The notes beneath the pieces were generated by a model. The model made no database searches, was not told the origin of the DNA, and worked only from the letters and a program-made list of their open reading frames with translations. Below, one piece after another: positions 1 through 8,948 of a stretch of 64,000 nt of DNA. Both the position numbers and the translations under genes were made by a program. The first letter of the stretch is position 1; every line of letters begins with the position of its first letter. The stretch is taken from assembly GCF_002943425.1 (NCBI RefSeq), contig NZ_PTRA01000002.1:186090-250089 (forward strand). The letters are read 5' to 3'. Source of the DNA: Siphonobacter curvatus (GTDB taxonomy: Bacteria > Bacteroidota > Bacteroidia > Cytophagales > Spirosomataceae).

Positions 1-81
1 CAGGCGTTTATCAGCTACCTGGCTATTATGGGACTGTTGGGCTGGATCGGGCACCGTAAGTTACTGAACGCTCAACGGTAG
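1..81 (+). CDS. C-terminal end of a membrane protein (5' cut by window)
   Basis: The first 26 codons are open in frame 1 and stop at TAG 79-81. The residues form one hydrophobic stretch (Y-L-A-I-M-G-L-L-G-W-I-G) followed by a short basic tail (H-R-K ... Q-R). This is what the last membrane helix and cytoplasmic end of a transporter or other polytopic protein looks like. The family cannot be told from this much sequence. The next gene lies on the opposite strand, so the two are convergent. Confidence 0.5.
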   Translation, partial: QAFISYLAIMGLLGWIGHRKLLNAQR

Positions 82-177
82 AAATAGATAGATGGGATAG
101 ACTGGGTTATAGTGTAGGCCCACTGTAACTCATTTTTTTAGAAGACGTATCTGAAAGTATTCTTGCTCTGGTAATCT

Positions 178-1113
178 TCAGGAACGACTGTATTGTTTCG
201 GTTTCGTACCGATGTGTTCGTGAAACACCTTGGAGAAATGACTCAGGTTGGTAAAGCCCAGCCGGTATCCCACCTCTGCTACCGATAGCTTTTCTTCTTT
301 CAGCAAGCGGGCCGCTTCTTTAATTCGGAAGGTTTGGTAATAACTAAAAAGGCTGTCGCCGAAAATCTGCCGGAATAGGCGTTTGAATTTGGAGGAACTC
401 ATGTGGGCCTGCCGGGCTAATTCTTCAATAACCGGCGGCGTTTCTAGTCGGGCAAGCATCTGATCCCGAATCGTGTAGATGATTTCCAGATCGTGTGGAT
501 TCAGGGCATACAGCGGCGTCTGATCCCGCTTTTTTAAAACCATCAGTAATCGGCAAATCAGCTCTTCTACCTTGACTCGTAGAAAAAATAGCTTAAAGGT
601 TTCTTCGACGGGTTCGCTAACAATCGCGTCCACTAGGGTCTGTAGCGACGGGAAAATCATTTCTTCAAAAAGCAAAGGCTGCGTGTTTTCGATAAGGCTT
701 TGCAGAAGGGGCGGCAGGTGCGAAGTATCCAGCAAACTCTTTAAATACTGAGCGTCTATTTCGATGTTGAGGGTAGATCGATGGGAGTGAATGGGAACCA
801 CACCATCGGTTTGCATGTGGCTGGTAGCAATCAAAACCGAAGGTCTATTGGCACCTTGGGTTTCGGGAATGACGTTCTGAAATTTGAAAAGAATCATTTT
901 TCCGGGAGGCATGACCTCCGGACTCTTAACAATCAGATCTTCGCGGAGGTCGTAATTCAGAATCAGTAACCGGATATGCTCATTGAAAACATAGCCGGAA
1001 CAGGTACCGCTGCCAAAGGTCTCCGGAATGACGACAATTCGGTTCTGAATGACTGTACTTAGTCGTTGTGCCAGTAAAGGTAGAATTTTAGGTACGGTTG
1101 AATCTGGGCTCAT
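178..1113 (-). CDS. AraC-family transcriptional regulator
   Basis: A 311-residue protein with an AraC-type DNA-binding domain at about residues 205-311. The first helix-turn-helix lies around IEELARQAHMSSSKFKRLF and the second carries the typical G-F-x-N-x-S-H-F-S-K-x-F motif, ending in a P-x-x-Y-R-like tail (KPKQYSRS). The N-terminal 200 residues are a sensing domain I cannot name. It is transcribed divergently from the flavin monooxygenase, with a 93-bp gap. By the usual habit of this family it may control that neighbour; this is inference. The ligand is unknown. Confidence 0.9.
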   Translation of the reverse strand: MSPDSTVPKILPLLAQRLSTVIQNRIVVIPETFGSGTCSGYVFNEHIRLLILNYDLREDLIVKSPEVMPPGKMILFKFQNVIPETQGANRPSVLIATSHMQTDGVVPIHSHRSTLNIEIDAQYLKSLLDTSHLPPLLQSLIENTQPLLFEEMIFPSLQTLVDAIVSEPVEETFKLFFLRVKVEELICRLLMVLKKRDQTPLYALNPHDLEIIYTIRDQMLARLETPPVIEELARQAHMSSSKFKRLFRQIFGDSLFSYYQTFRIKEAARLLKEEKLSVAEVGYRLGFTNLSHFSKVFHEHIGTKPKQYSRS

Positions 1114-1156
1114 GGATGATCGTTTACGACTGTTTTTAGGCCTAAGGTAGTTATTT

Positions 1157-1164
1157 TATCTTTG
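1157..1164 (+). promoter_or_regulatory. -7 element upstream of the TetX-like gene
   Basis: TATCTTTG fits the Bacteroidota -7 consensus TAnnTTTG and lies 42 bases before the ATG at 1207. A -33 element at the right distance is poor (TTAG around 1136-1139). A start point near 1171 would leave a leader of about 35 nt. Confidence 0.5.
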
Positions 1165-1206
1165 AAAGGTCGCCGACTTTTGTACCATCATTAATCAAAC
1201 AAGAAG

Positions 1207-2322
1207 ATGGTACTCAAGGATAAGAAAGTAGCGATCATTGGTGCGGGTCCGGTGGGCCTGACCATGGCCCGATTACTCCAGCAAAAAGGCGTGGATGTAA
1301 GGGTGTACGAACGGGACCCAGATGCCAACGCCCGAATCTGGGGTGGTACGCTGGATTTACACTGGGAATCGGGTCAGAAAGTCTTTCAACAGGCGGGTTT
1401 GCTGGAAAGTTACCTGGACAAAGCCGTACCGATGGGACGGACGCTGGCGGATGAACTGGGCCGTATACACTTCACAAAACAACCTACGCCCGAAAACCAG
1501 TACAACCAACCCGAAATTAACCGGAATGTGCTACGGGAAATTCTGCTGAATAGTTTAGCCGACGGGACGGTGATGTGGGACCGCAAATGTACTAGTCTCG
1601 AAGTAGCGGAGGGGAGTTGGGTACTGCATTTTGACAAGGGGCTAAAGGCCACGGCTGATGTAATCATTGGAGCGAATGGCGGGATGTCTCAGGTAAGAAA
1701 ATGGGTAACGGATCGTGAAGTGGAAGAGACGGGAACGCTGATGATTCAGGGGGAGGTGGTCAATCCCGCCGTTGAATGCCCGAATTTTTATGAATTATGT
1801 CAGGGTAACATCCTGATGAGTGCTTATACGGGAAAGGCCCTGGTGGCCAATCCCAACAACCGGGGCGTGTTGACGTACAATGTCATTCTGCCGAATAAAG
1901 GCGATACTTCCAGTACGGAAAGTATGCGGAGACTGATTGCCGATCAGTTCAAAAGTTGGGCAGAACCCTATCAGCAGTTATTTCGGGCTACCTCGGTTTA
2001 CTGGGCATTACCGACGCGGAAGTTACCGCTCGATAAAGCCTGGAAAACGAATCGTCCCTTACCCATCACGCTCATCGGCGATGCCGCCCATCTCATGCCG
2101 CCCTTTGCGGGTCAGGGGGTCAATACGGGTTTGATGGACGCTCTGTTATTGGCCGAAAACTTAACTAGTGAAAACTACGAAAGTGTATCAGCGGCGATTG
2201 CTGCGTATGAACAGGAAATGCGGGTTTACGCAACGAAAGCCCAGGAGGAGTCGGCCCGGAATGAACAGCAAATGCGGCTGCCGGACTTTTCGTTTCATGC
2301 GTTTATTCGTAGAAACGATTAA
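1207..2322 (+). CDS. TetX-like FAD-dependent monooxygenase
   Basis: A 371-residue class A flavoprotein hydroxylase. The FAD-binding GxGxxG motif is at residues 12-17 (GAGPVG) with the acidic residue closing the second strand at E35 (VYERD). The second flavin motif is GDAAHLMPPFAGQGVN from residue 291. Recalled side by side, it follows the tetracycline-inactivating enzyme TetX over its whole length, including GGTLDLH, EINRN, WDRK and EVEETGT. The TetX drug-contact residue Gln192 is kept (Q181), but Arg213, His234 and Gly236 correspond to Ile202, Thr223 and Asn225. It is therefore a TetX relative whose substrate may not be tetracycline. No signal peptide, so cytosolic; NADPH and O2 would be the co-substrates. 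Confidence 0.9.
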   Translation: MVLKDKKVAIIGAGPVGLTMARLLQQKGVDVRVYERDPDANARIWGGTLDLHWESGQKVFQQAGLLESYLDKAVPMGRTLADELGRIHFTKQPTPENQYNQPEINRNVLREILLNSLADGTVMWDRKCTSLEVAEGSWVLHFDKGLKATADVIIGANGGMSQVRKWVTDREVEETGTLMIQGEVVNPAVECPNFYELCQGNILMSAYTGKALVANPNNRGVLTYNVILPNKGDTSSTESMRRLIADQFKSWAEPYQQLFRATSVYWALPTRKLPLDKAWKTNRPLPITLIGDAAHLMPPFAGQGVNTGLMDALLLAENLTSENYESVSAAIAAYEQEMRVYATKAQEESARNEQQMRLPDFSFHAFIRRND

Positions 2323-2409
2323 GGATCATTGGTAGAAATACAGAGCGGTGATAGAAGACTAGCTACCTGATCATAGTTAACAAAAGATGCATAGACCGTA
2401 AGCTGCTTT

Positions 2410-2450
2410 GGCCTTTTAAACAAAGTTAAATCGGCCTTTTAAACAAAGTT
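2410..2450 (+). repeat. 18-bp direct repeat, period 23 bp: probable operator
   Basis: The 18-mer GGCCTTTTAAACAAAGTT occurs exactly at 2410-2427 and again at 2433-2450, separated by five bases. Its downstream copy overlaps the -33 element of the SDR promoter (TTG at 2449-2451). Paired direct repeats about two helical turns apart next to the -35/-33 region are typical binding sites for AraC-family activators. An AraC gene (3592) follows the SDR, so it is the natural candidate to bind here. Binding is inferred, not seen. Confidence 0.7.
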
Positions 2451-2476
2451 GAGGCGTAAAGCAGCTTATACCTTTG
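2448..2476 (+). promoter_or_regulatory. Bacteroidota-type promoter of the SDR gene
   Basis: GTTG at 2448-2451, 17 bases, then TACCTTTG at 2469-2476. This matches the TTG / TAnnTTTG promoter. Transcription would begin near 2483, so the in-frame TTG at 2474 cannot be the start codon and the ATG at 2498 is preferred. Confidence 0.7.
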
Positions 2477-2497
2477 TTTCAATCAAACGAAACAAGT

Positions 2498-3505
2498 ATG
2501 AAAGCTATAACATCACCTACCAATTACGAAGGCCAATGCCAAAAACCACTGGGTTCCGGGTTCAACTCCCAATCTACTGCTAGTGAAGTCATGCAGGGAA
2601 TTGACCTCACCGGAAAAATTGCCATCGTTACGGGTGGGAATACGGGAATCGGCCTGGAAACCACCCGGGTACTGGCCGCTGCTGGGGCAAAGGTCATTGT
2701 AGGGGCCCGGGATATTGATAAAGCCAAGAAAAACCTTCAGGGTATGCCGAATGTAGAACTTGAAGCACTGGATTTAATCGATACTGACTCCATTGCTGCC
2801 TTTGCCGAAACATTTCTGGCTTCGAATCGTCCCCTTCACCTGCTCATTAACAACGCGGGCATTATGTGGGTACCTTTGCGGAGAGACAGCCGGGGTCTGG
2901 AATCTCAACTCGTTACCAATTACCTGGGGCAGTTTCAACTGGTTGCCCAGCTTTGGCCCGCTCTAAAAAAGGCCGTTGGGGCTCGGGTGATTAATGTTTC
3001 ATCGCAGGGTCATCAGTTTGCTCCGTTTAATTTCGACGATCCTAATTTTACGCATCGGGCTTACGAAACTTTACAGGCGTATGGTCAATCCAAGACAGCT
3101 AGTAATTTGTTCGCTTTGGAGCTGGACGAGCGGGGGAAAGAATTTCAGGTCAGAGCTTACTCGGTGCATCCGGGTTCCATTCATGGTACGGAACTGGGCC
3201 GGGAAGCACCCCGGGAGCTATTTCAGCAAATGGGCTTCTGTGATGCGGATGGTAATCTGTTACCCGAAGTACGGGCTTCCTTAAAAACGATTCCTCAGGG
3301 TGCCGCAACGACGGTCTGGTGTGCTACCAGTCCTTTGCTCAACCCACTGGGAGGCGTCTATTGTGAAGATGCGGACGTGGCTGAATTAGCTATCGATGGG
3401 CCGGGAAGTAAAGGTGTACAACTATATTCGCTAACGAAAGAAAATGCCAAACGACTCTGGGCCTGGACTGAAGCAATAACGGGATTAGACTTTCCAATCC
3501 ATTGA
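2498..3505 (+). CDS. Short-chain dehydrogenase/reductase (SDR)
   Basis: A 335-residue SDR. The cofactor motif TGGNTGIG is at residues 45-52, NNAG at 118-121, the catalytic serine at S168 (VINVSS) and the YxxxK pair at Y195/K199. The length and the N-terminal extension of about 35 residues before the Rossmann fold resemble the retinol-dehydrogenase/WW-oxidoreductase-like group. The substrate is unknown. A longer frame from TTG 2474 exists, but the promoter overlaps it. The next gene downstream, in the same direction, is an AraC regulator 86 bp away, which may be co-transcribed or may control this gene through the upstream direct repeats. Confidence 0.9.
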   Translation: MKAITSPTNYEGQCQKPLGSGFNSQSTASEVMQGIDLTGKIAIVTGGNTGIGLETTRVLAAAGAKVIVGARDIDKAKKNLQGMPNVELEALDLIDTDSIAAFAETFLASNRPLHLLINNAGIMWVPLRRDSRGLESQLVTNYLGQFQLVAQLWPALKKAVGARVINVSSQGHQFAPFNFDDPNFTHRAYETLQAYGQSKTASNLFALELDERGKEFQVRAYSVHPGSIHGTELGREAPRELFQQMGFCDADGNLLPEVRASLKTIPQGAATTVWCATSPLLNPLGGVYCEDADVAELAIDGPGSKGVQLYSLTKENAKRLWAWTEAITGLDFPIH

Positions 3506-3591
3506 ACATCAGTACGGAAGGCTGGGGAATACGTAGCCTCCCGTAGTCATTTCTAAAACCGGACGTTTCTGGCCTCTTACCGCTGAATCAA

Positions 3592-4395
3592 ATGGAGCAC
3601 CTTTCAACGTATTTGACCCCTGAGATCAAACTTTCCTGTTACGAAGACAAATTTTTTAAGTCTGACGTCGTGTTTGATCAACATATGCTGATCTGGTTCA
3701 TTTCCGGTGAAACCAAAATTATACAGGCCGAAACGACGCATGTCTTCAAGGCTGGAGATATTTTCTTGATTCCCCGTAACAAACCGTCTACTATCATCAA
3801 CTATCCCAAAGATGGCTTGCCCCATAAAACGGTTGTCATGCTTCTGACGACGCCAATCCTGCGGGATTTTTATCGAAATCAGTCGGTTCATGTCACTATT
3901 CATCCCAATCCTACCATTCAAAGCTTTACAAATCATCCCTTACTCGAAAGTTGTCTGACTTCTCTGATTCCGTACTTCCAGCTACAGGACCCCTTCCCAG
4001 CGAGCCTGGCCTCCCTGAAAATTACCGAAGCAATCAGTATTCTGAGGACCATCGATCCGACGATTGACCGTGTACTGGCCAACTTTGACGATCCCTACAA
4101 AGTGGAACTGATTCGTTTTATGGAGCAAAACTATCAGTTTAATATGCCTCTGGAGAAGTTTGGTTATCTAACGGGTAGAAGCTTAACGACATTCAAGCGG
4201 GATTTTAGGAAAGCCTTCAATACGACGCCTCAGAGATGGCTGACACAAAAACGCCTGGAACTGGCCCATTACCAACTCGCCGAGAAAAAACAGAAACCCA
4301 TTGATGTCTGCTACGAAGCAGGATTTGAAAACTTATCACACTTCTCGTACGCATTTAAAAAACATTTCGGGTATACCCCTTCAAGCTTACGGTAA
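3592..4395 (+). CDS. AraC-family transcriptional regulator
   Basis: A 267-residue protein. Residues about 1-140 resemble the cupin-like sensing domain of the ExsA/AraC_N_2 group (WFISGETKI, then FKAGDIFLIPRNKPS). Residues about 165-267 are the AraC DNA-binding domain, with GRSLTTFKRDFRKAF in the first helix-turn-helix and GFENLSHFSYAFKKHFGYTP in the second. It follows the SDR gene on the same strand. It is the best local candidate for binding the 23-bp-period direct repeats before the SDR. Confidence 0.9.
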   Translation: MEHLSTYLTPEIKLSCYEDKFFKSDVVFDQHMLIWFISGETKIIQAETTHVFKAGDIFLIPRNKPSTIINYPKDGLPHKTVVMLLTTPILRDFYRNQSVHVTIHPNPTIQSFTNHPLLESCLTSLIPYFQLQDPFPASLASLKITEAISILRTIDPTIDRVLANFDDPYKVELIRFMEQNYQFNMPLEKFGYLTGRSLTTFKRDFRKAFNTTPQRWLTQKRLELAHYQLAEKKQKPIDVCYEAGFENLSHFSYAFKKHFGYTPSSLR

Positions 4396-5274
4396 AGGTT
4401 ACTCTAAAAAGGCTACAGTTGCGTAGGTTTGGTACCACGGATGTATCAGTAACTTTACCGGAAAGAAACGTGGTTTATCCATCGTTTCTGGCATTTATAC
4501 CGTACTCTTTAGTGCGGCTTTTCTTGCTCAAAATGCTAGTTTTCCGGAAACATCTTTCAAACTTTTTACCTTCTGGGGATGTGTTATGAATACATATCTA
4601 GTCATTCGCTTACGTCTCTTTAAAACCATATTGATCTGGCTTCTTCCATTCGTAGTTATAGAATGATTAGTTATGCATTACTAAAGCTCACGTTCAGATA
4701 GGGGTGTACCATCGAGTAGCTCTTCTGGCTCTGTCTCGGAGCTACCCAGTACACTCATGATCGTATTTACTAGAGATACGATAAGATCTCAACCCGCACC
4801 CACTAAGCGTTCTAGGAAAATCGCTTTTTTGTTTTTTCGATCTAGTGTTGCAAGTCTACTAGTATCTGAGCAATCATCATTTCCCGTATTACAAACCCTA
4901 ATCAAACGCGACCCTTGTTGACCAGGGGTTTCCAGTCAGGTAGAGGCAGTAACGAGGCAGAGGATTTACCTCACTCGTTTACTGCCTTTATTTTTGAATG
5001 GGTCAAATGCTGTCTTACATCCGGGATGCCGTAGTGGATGTTCCACAATCTACTTGGCTTTCCAACTCTATTTACTGATTAGGGGTAAAGGTTTAAGGCA
5101 AGCCCAATACCTATTTGCACTCGAATCTACCAAGGTTCGGTTCTTTCCTACCCGCTTTTTCAAAGTTCACCGTATTGAAGTTCATTTCCTTGCTAGTCAG
5201 ATCAATAGGCAAGTTACGTACCCGCTGCTTCTCGTCAGTAAGACTATCTAACTCAAAACTTATTGCTATTATTA
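4396..5274. other. Gene-poor stretch with hairpins and possible decayed coding remnants
   Basis: No convincing complete gene lies here. A start-less open frame on the plus strand (4427-4666) reads as a hydrophobic, membrane-protein-like peptide of about 79 residues ending LLPFVVIE. A minus-strand frame ending at 5111 reads through ordinary-looking residues (LPIDLTSKEMNFNTVNF) without a start. Both could be remnants of lost genes, but I recognise neither. Hairpins lie at 4704-4754 (GTGTAC/GTACAC outer and GTAGCTC/GAGCTAC inner arms), at 4760-4782 (ATCGTAT/ATACGAT) and at 4944-4987. Confidence 0.4.
4944..4995 (+). terminator. Intrinsic terminator-like hairpin without an obvious gene
   Basis: Arms AGGCAGTAACGAG (4944-4956) and CTCGTTTACTGCCT (4974-4987) pair with a one-base bulge; an inner GAGG/CCTC pair closes a five-base loop. 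TTATTTTT follows directly. It has the form of a plus-strand terminator, yet no plus-strand gene ends just before it, so it may close a small RNA or a decayed gene. Confidence 0.55.
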
Positions 5275-5305
5275 TTTGGACTTAGTATAAATAAAAATAA
5301 ATTTG
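5275..5305 (+). promoter_or_regulatory. Promoter of the iron-uptake operon
   Basis: TTTG at 5275-5278, 19 bases, then TAAATTTG at 5298-5305: a full match to the Bacteroidota housekeeping promoter. Transcription would begin near 5312 and run into the TonB receptor gene. Confidence 0.8.
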
Positions 5306-5345
5306 CGGTCAGAATCCTTCTCCCATAGAAACTACTTTACCTTAA

Positions 5346-7727
5346 ATGCTCGATCTGAAAGGGGCGTTTAACTGTCACATGTTACCGATGTATTTTAGAC
5401 AACTTTTGCTGGTGTGTTTATGCACCATCGCTCTTTCTTCGCATGCTCAACGTCTAAGTTCGATTCGAGGAGTTATCCAGAACCAGACCGGTTCTCCTTT
5501 GCCAGCCATTACTGTTCGTATTACTGAACTGAACAAGGTTACCACTTCCAATCAGGGAGGAGAATATCGTTTTTCGAATCTTACCCCAGGGCATTACACG
5601 CTGGTCTTCAGTAGTATAGGATTCAAAACGCTACATAAAAAAGTAGAACTGAAAGCGGAAGAGGAGAGTCACATCGAAGTCACCTTGCAGGAGAGTACGG
5701 TTGATCTCAATACGGTTACCGTGGTGGGTCGCACGGAGGTTCAGGAAGTGAATCGCCAGGCGTTTAATGTTACGGCTATTGATGCCAAGCAGTTGTACAA
5801 CTCGACGCTGGATCTGAGTAGTGCCCTGGACCGGGTATCCGGCGTACGGGTGCGGGAGTCCGGTGGTGTGGGGTCCAACTTTAACCTTTCGTTGAATGGT
5901 TTTTCGGGCAATCGGATTCGCTATTTTATTGATGGGGTACCGATGGACAATTTCGGTTCCTCCTTTCAAATCAACAACATCCCCATCAACATCGCGGATC
6001 GGCTGGAAGTGTACAAAGGAGTTGTACCCATCTGGCTGGGTTCAGATGCTCTGGGTGGAGCGATTAACATTGTTACGGGGGACCGATTCCGGAATTATGT
6101 AGATGCTTCGTATTCGTATGGTTCCTTCAACACGCATCGTAGTGTAGTAAACGCCGCTTTTACGACCAAAGGGGGATTCACCTTCCGGTTGAACGCTTTC
6201 CAGAACTATTCGGATAACAACTACAAAGTAACCGTGGATGCCGCTGACATCTACACGGGAGCGTACCAGCGTAATGCAGTCCTGAGACGTTTCCACGACA
6301 CGTACCACAATGAAACGGTTGTAGCCAATGTCGGTGTGGTAGGTAAAAAATTCGCGGATCAACTGCTTTTGGGCATAACCCTTGGAAAAAATTACAAAGA
6401 GTTTCAGACCGGAGCCCGGATGGTAGCGGTATTCGGCGGCTGGCACCGACGCGGTAACATCGTCATGCCCACCCTGAAGTATCGGAAAACCGACCTGATC
6501 AAGGGGCTGGACGTGACACTGAACGCCAATTACAACCTGGGTCAGGAGCGAAACATTGATACGCTGTCGGCCCGGTTTGACTGGTTTGGTAATTCCAAGC
6601 CGAATGTAAGTGGGGAAGGTCGCGGACGAAGCCTATCGAAATACTCCAACAATAATGGTCTGGCCACGGCGACGGTTAATTACAAACTATCGGAGCGGCA
6701 GGCCCTGGCCCTGAGTAATGCGTTTAGTACCTTTAATCGGAAGGGATCGGATGTGTTTAATCCAAGTTTTACCCGTGGCGATGTACGGCCCCGCCTCAAC
6801 AAAAATGTACTGGGCCTGGGATATACCTATGACGAAAAAGACAAGTGGAGCACATCTATTTTTGGCAAGTATCTGTATCAAAACACCGCCGGACAATCCT
6901 CGTTTAATAAGCTGGGCTTTGGGGCGGCTGTCAGTTATTTCGTTACGCCTACGCTTCAGTTAAAAGCTTCCTACGAGCGGGCCAATCGACTACCCGAGGC
7001 GAATGAACTGTTTGGCGATGTTGAGTTAGTAGAGGGTAATCTTACGCTTAAACCCGAAGAAAGCCAGAACATAAATGCCGGGCTTAGTTACGGTTTCGCT
7101 GTTAAGGAAGATCATCGCTTCCTGATTAATGCCAACGCCATTTACCGATATTCCTATAACTACATCTACTCTAGATTCAACCAAAATCAGTCAGCCCTGG
7201 TACTCGATAACCTCGATGGCGTCTTTACCGTCGGCGGTGAAGGAGAAGTGCGGTATTCCTATAAAAAACTCTTCACGCTCGGCACTACGCTAACCTATCA
7301 GTACTTGCAAAACCAGCAGGAATACGTACTGGATAATTATGGTAACTGGGTGAAAAGTCCGGTCTATAAGGATCAAATGCCTAACATTCCCTTCTTTTTC
7401 GGCAATGTCGATGCCTCAGTCACCCTACGCAATCTGGGCCAGAAGGGGAATGTCCTCAATATTGGCTACAACATGCTCTATGTCCATTCTTTCTGGCTAT
7501 ACTGGCCTAGTCGGGGCATTGCTAGCGATATCACGAAATCCGGTATTCCTATGCAGTTGACGCACGACATGAATGCCGTCTACAGTCTCAAGAACGGACG
7601 GTACAATATCGGCCTGGAAGTAAGAAACCTTACCAATAGACGTCTATACGACAACTTCAGTTTACAAAAGCCCGGTCGTGGCTTTTACCTCAACGTTCGC
7701 TATTTCTTTAATTCCTTTAAAATTTAA
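5346..7727 (+). CDS. TonB-dependent receptor (probable siderophore receptor)
   Basis: A 793-residue outer-membrane receptor as written from ATG 5346; the signal peptide makes better sense from internal ATG 5379 (MLPMYFRQLLLVCLCTIALS, then SHAQ). A carboxypeptidase-like regulatory domain follows at about residues 38-118 (IRGVIQN ... GHYTLVFSSIGF), then a plug with the VDGVPMDNFGSSF and GGAINIVTG segments, and a beta-barrel ending RYFFNSFKI. It carries no SusC-type VVVVGYG motif. It leads an operon with a DUF4374 lipoprotein and PepSY-TM genes, which in this phylum points to iron-siderophore import. The partial receptor at 63343 has a closely similar C-terminus. Confidence 0.9.
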   Translation: MLDLKGAFNCHMLPMYFRQLLLVCLCTIALSSHAQRLSSIRGVIQNQTGSPLPAITVRITELNKVTTSNQGGEYRFSNLTPGHYTLVFSSIGFKTLHKKVELKAEEESHIEVTLQESTVDLNTVTVVGRTEVQEVNRQAFNVTAIDAKQLYNSTLDLSSALDRVSGVRVRESGGVGSNFNLSLNGFSGNRIRYFIDGVPMDNFGSSFQINNIPINIADRLEVYKGVVPIWLGSDALGGAINIVTGDRFRNYVDASYSYGSFNTHRSVVNAAFTTKGGFTFRLNAFQNYSDNNYKVTVDAADIYTGAYQRNAVLRRFHDTYHNETVVANVGVVGKKFADQLLLGITLGKNYKEFQTGARMVAVFGGWHRRGNIVMPTLKYRKTDLIKGLDVTLNANYNLGQERNIDTLSARFDWFGNSKPNVSGEGRGRSLSKYSNNNGLATATVNYKLSERQALALSNAFSTFNRKGSDVFNPSFTRGDVRPRLNKNVLGLGYTYDEKDKWSTSIFGKYLYQNTAGQSSFNKLGFGAAVSYFVTPTLQLKASYERANRLPEANELFGDVELVEGNLTLKPEESQNINAGLSYGFAVKEDHRFLINANAIYRYSYNYIYSRFNQNQSALVLDNLDGVFTVGGEGEVRYSYKKLFTLGTTLTYQYLQNQQEYVLDNYGNWVKSPVYKDQMPNIPFFFGNVDASVTLRNLGQKGNVLNIGYNMLYVHSFWLYWPSRGIASDITKSGIPMQLTHDMNAVYSLKNGRYNIGLEVRNLTNRRLYDNFSLQKPGRGFYLNVRYFFNSFKI

Positions 7728-7731
7728 TTCT

Positions 7732-8934
7732 ATGCAATTGAGATCAACGCTCGCATTGGCTGTGGCAGCAGGTATGCTGGCATCCTGTTCTAAAAACGAA
7801 TCCGGTCCGAGTAATCCGGGTAACTTTATATTGACCGTTAGTCCGGCCGCTACGACGGGTGTGGCCGATTATCTGCTGACCGCCCAAACGCTCGATTCTG
7901 ATACTATTACGACGAAAGGGAACGGCGTAGAGCAGGATGGAACCTACCGCTATTATGTCACGCACAATGGCAAGTTTTTTAGTATGCTCTACGGCCAGGG
8001 CAACCCCGGAGCCGTAACCGCTTATAATATCCAGGATGGCAAGCTGAATAAACTCACCAACTTCCAAACGGAAACGGTACAGGCCTTTGCACCGGTAAAT
8101 GATGACTTACTGCTGTTTAAAATTTCAAGAAACCTGACCGCTCCAACATCTAGCTGGTACAAGGTGAATACCAATAGCCTGACCATCACCTCCGAAGGAA
8201 CGGTTAATACGCTGGAGATGACGAAGCTGGGCGAGCTGGCCCATTTTACCTGGCTGAAACAAGTGGGTACCAAAGTGTTTGCCCCGTATCAAACCATTCT
8301 GGATAGAAGTTTCAATACCAAGTATCCGAACCAGGCGTTCATTGCCATTTTCAACTACGCGGATATGAAACTCGAAAAGGTAATCACGGATGATCGGGCG
8401 AGTTTCATAGGTAGCTACTTCCAGGATGGTCTGTCCGTTCAGGAAAATGGCGATGTGTACGGATTCTCTCCTTCAGCCGCAACAACGGATAATAAAATTT
8501 CTTCGACCAAACCTTCGGCGATTTTGAAAATCAAATCCGGTACCACGGAGTTCGATCCCAGCTATTACTTCGACGTAGAAGCGGCGAGTGGAGGGATGAA
8601 CATTACGTCCTGGCAGTACTTGGGAAACAACACCTACATCGTGCATTCCCAGTCAAAAGCTGAAAAAACTTCTTTTCCGGCTGGATCGCGAGTGGGCATT
8701 GTGAACGTCGTGGATAAAACCTACAAAACCGTAACGGGACTGCCGAAACTGGAAGACATTGCGGATCTGACTACCAACAACTACACGCCCAAAGACGGGA
8801 AAACGGGTTACGTAGGCGTGAACCTGAAAGACGGAAACAGCTTCGTTTACAAGATCGACGCCAGTACGCAAACCGCTACCCGTGGCCTACGAGTGGAAGG
8901 TGGATCCATTACGGCCATCCAGTACCTGAAATAA
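7732..8934 (+). CDS. DUF4374-type lipoprotein of the siderophore uptake operon
   Basis: A 400-residue lipoprotein. I take the start at ATG 7732, four bases after the receptor stop, because it gives a proper lipoprotein signal with lipobox L-A-S-C; an earlier in-frame ATG lies inside the receptor gene. The body looks like a beta-propeller, with the blocks DDRASFIGSYFQDG, SSTKPSAILKIKSGTTEFD and YYFDVEA that I associate with DUF4374. Members sit beside TonB siderophore receptors and may bind or release the ligand at the cell surface; that role is inferred. A related protein at 61999 is likewise paired with a receptor. Confidence 0.8.
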   Translation: MQLRSTLALAVAAGMLASCSKNESGPSNPGNFILTVSPAATTGVADYLLTAQTLDSDTITTKGNGVEQDGTYRYYVTHNGKFFSMLYGQGNPGAVTAYNIQDGKLNKLTNFQTETVQAFAPVNDDLLLFKISRNLTAPTSSWYKVNTNSLTITSEGTVNTLEMTKLGELAHFTWLKQVGTKVFAPYQTILDRSFNTKYPNQAFIAIFNYADMKLEKVITDDRASFIGSYFQDGLSVQENGDVYGFSPSAATTDNKISSTKPSAILKIKSGTTEFDPSYYFDVEAASGGMNITSWQYLGNNTYIVHSQSKAEKTSFPAGSRVGIVNVVDKTYKTVTGLPKLEDIADLTTNNYTPKDGKTGYVGVNLKDGNSFVYKIDASTQTATRGLRVEGGSITAIQYLK

Positions 8935-8948
8935 GATACGCTACTAAA

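Noticed and set aside
2474-2497. TTG start extending the SDR by eight codons
   Set aside because: The TTG overlaps the -7 element TACCTTTG, so it would lie upstream of the transcript start.
4994-5251. 85-codon plus-strand frame in the gap before the iron operon
   Set aside because: Composition is unlike its neighbours and no fold or family is visible. It starts inside the T-tail of a terminator-like hairpin, and no promoter or ribosome site precedes it.
7678-7731. Longer start of the DUF4374 lipoprotein
   Set aside because: It overlaps the receptor gene and buries the lipoprotein signal behind 18 unrelated residues.
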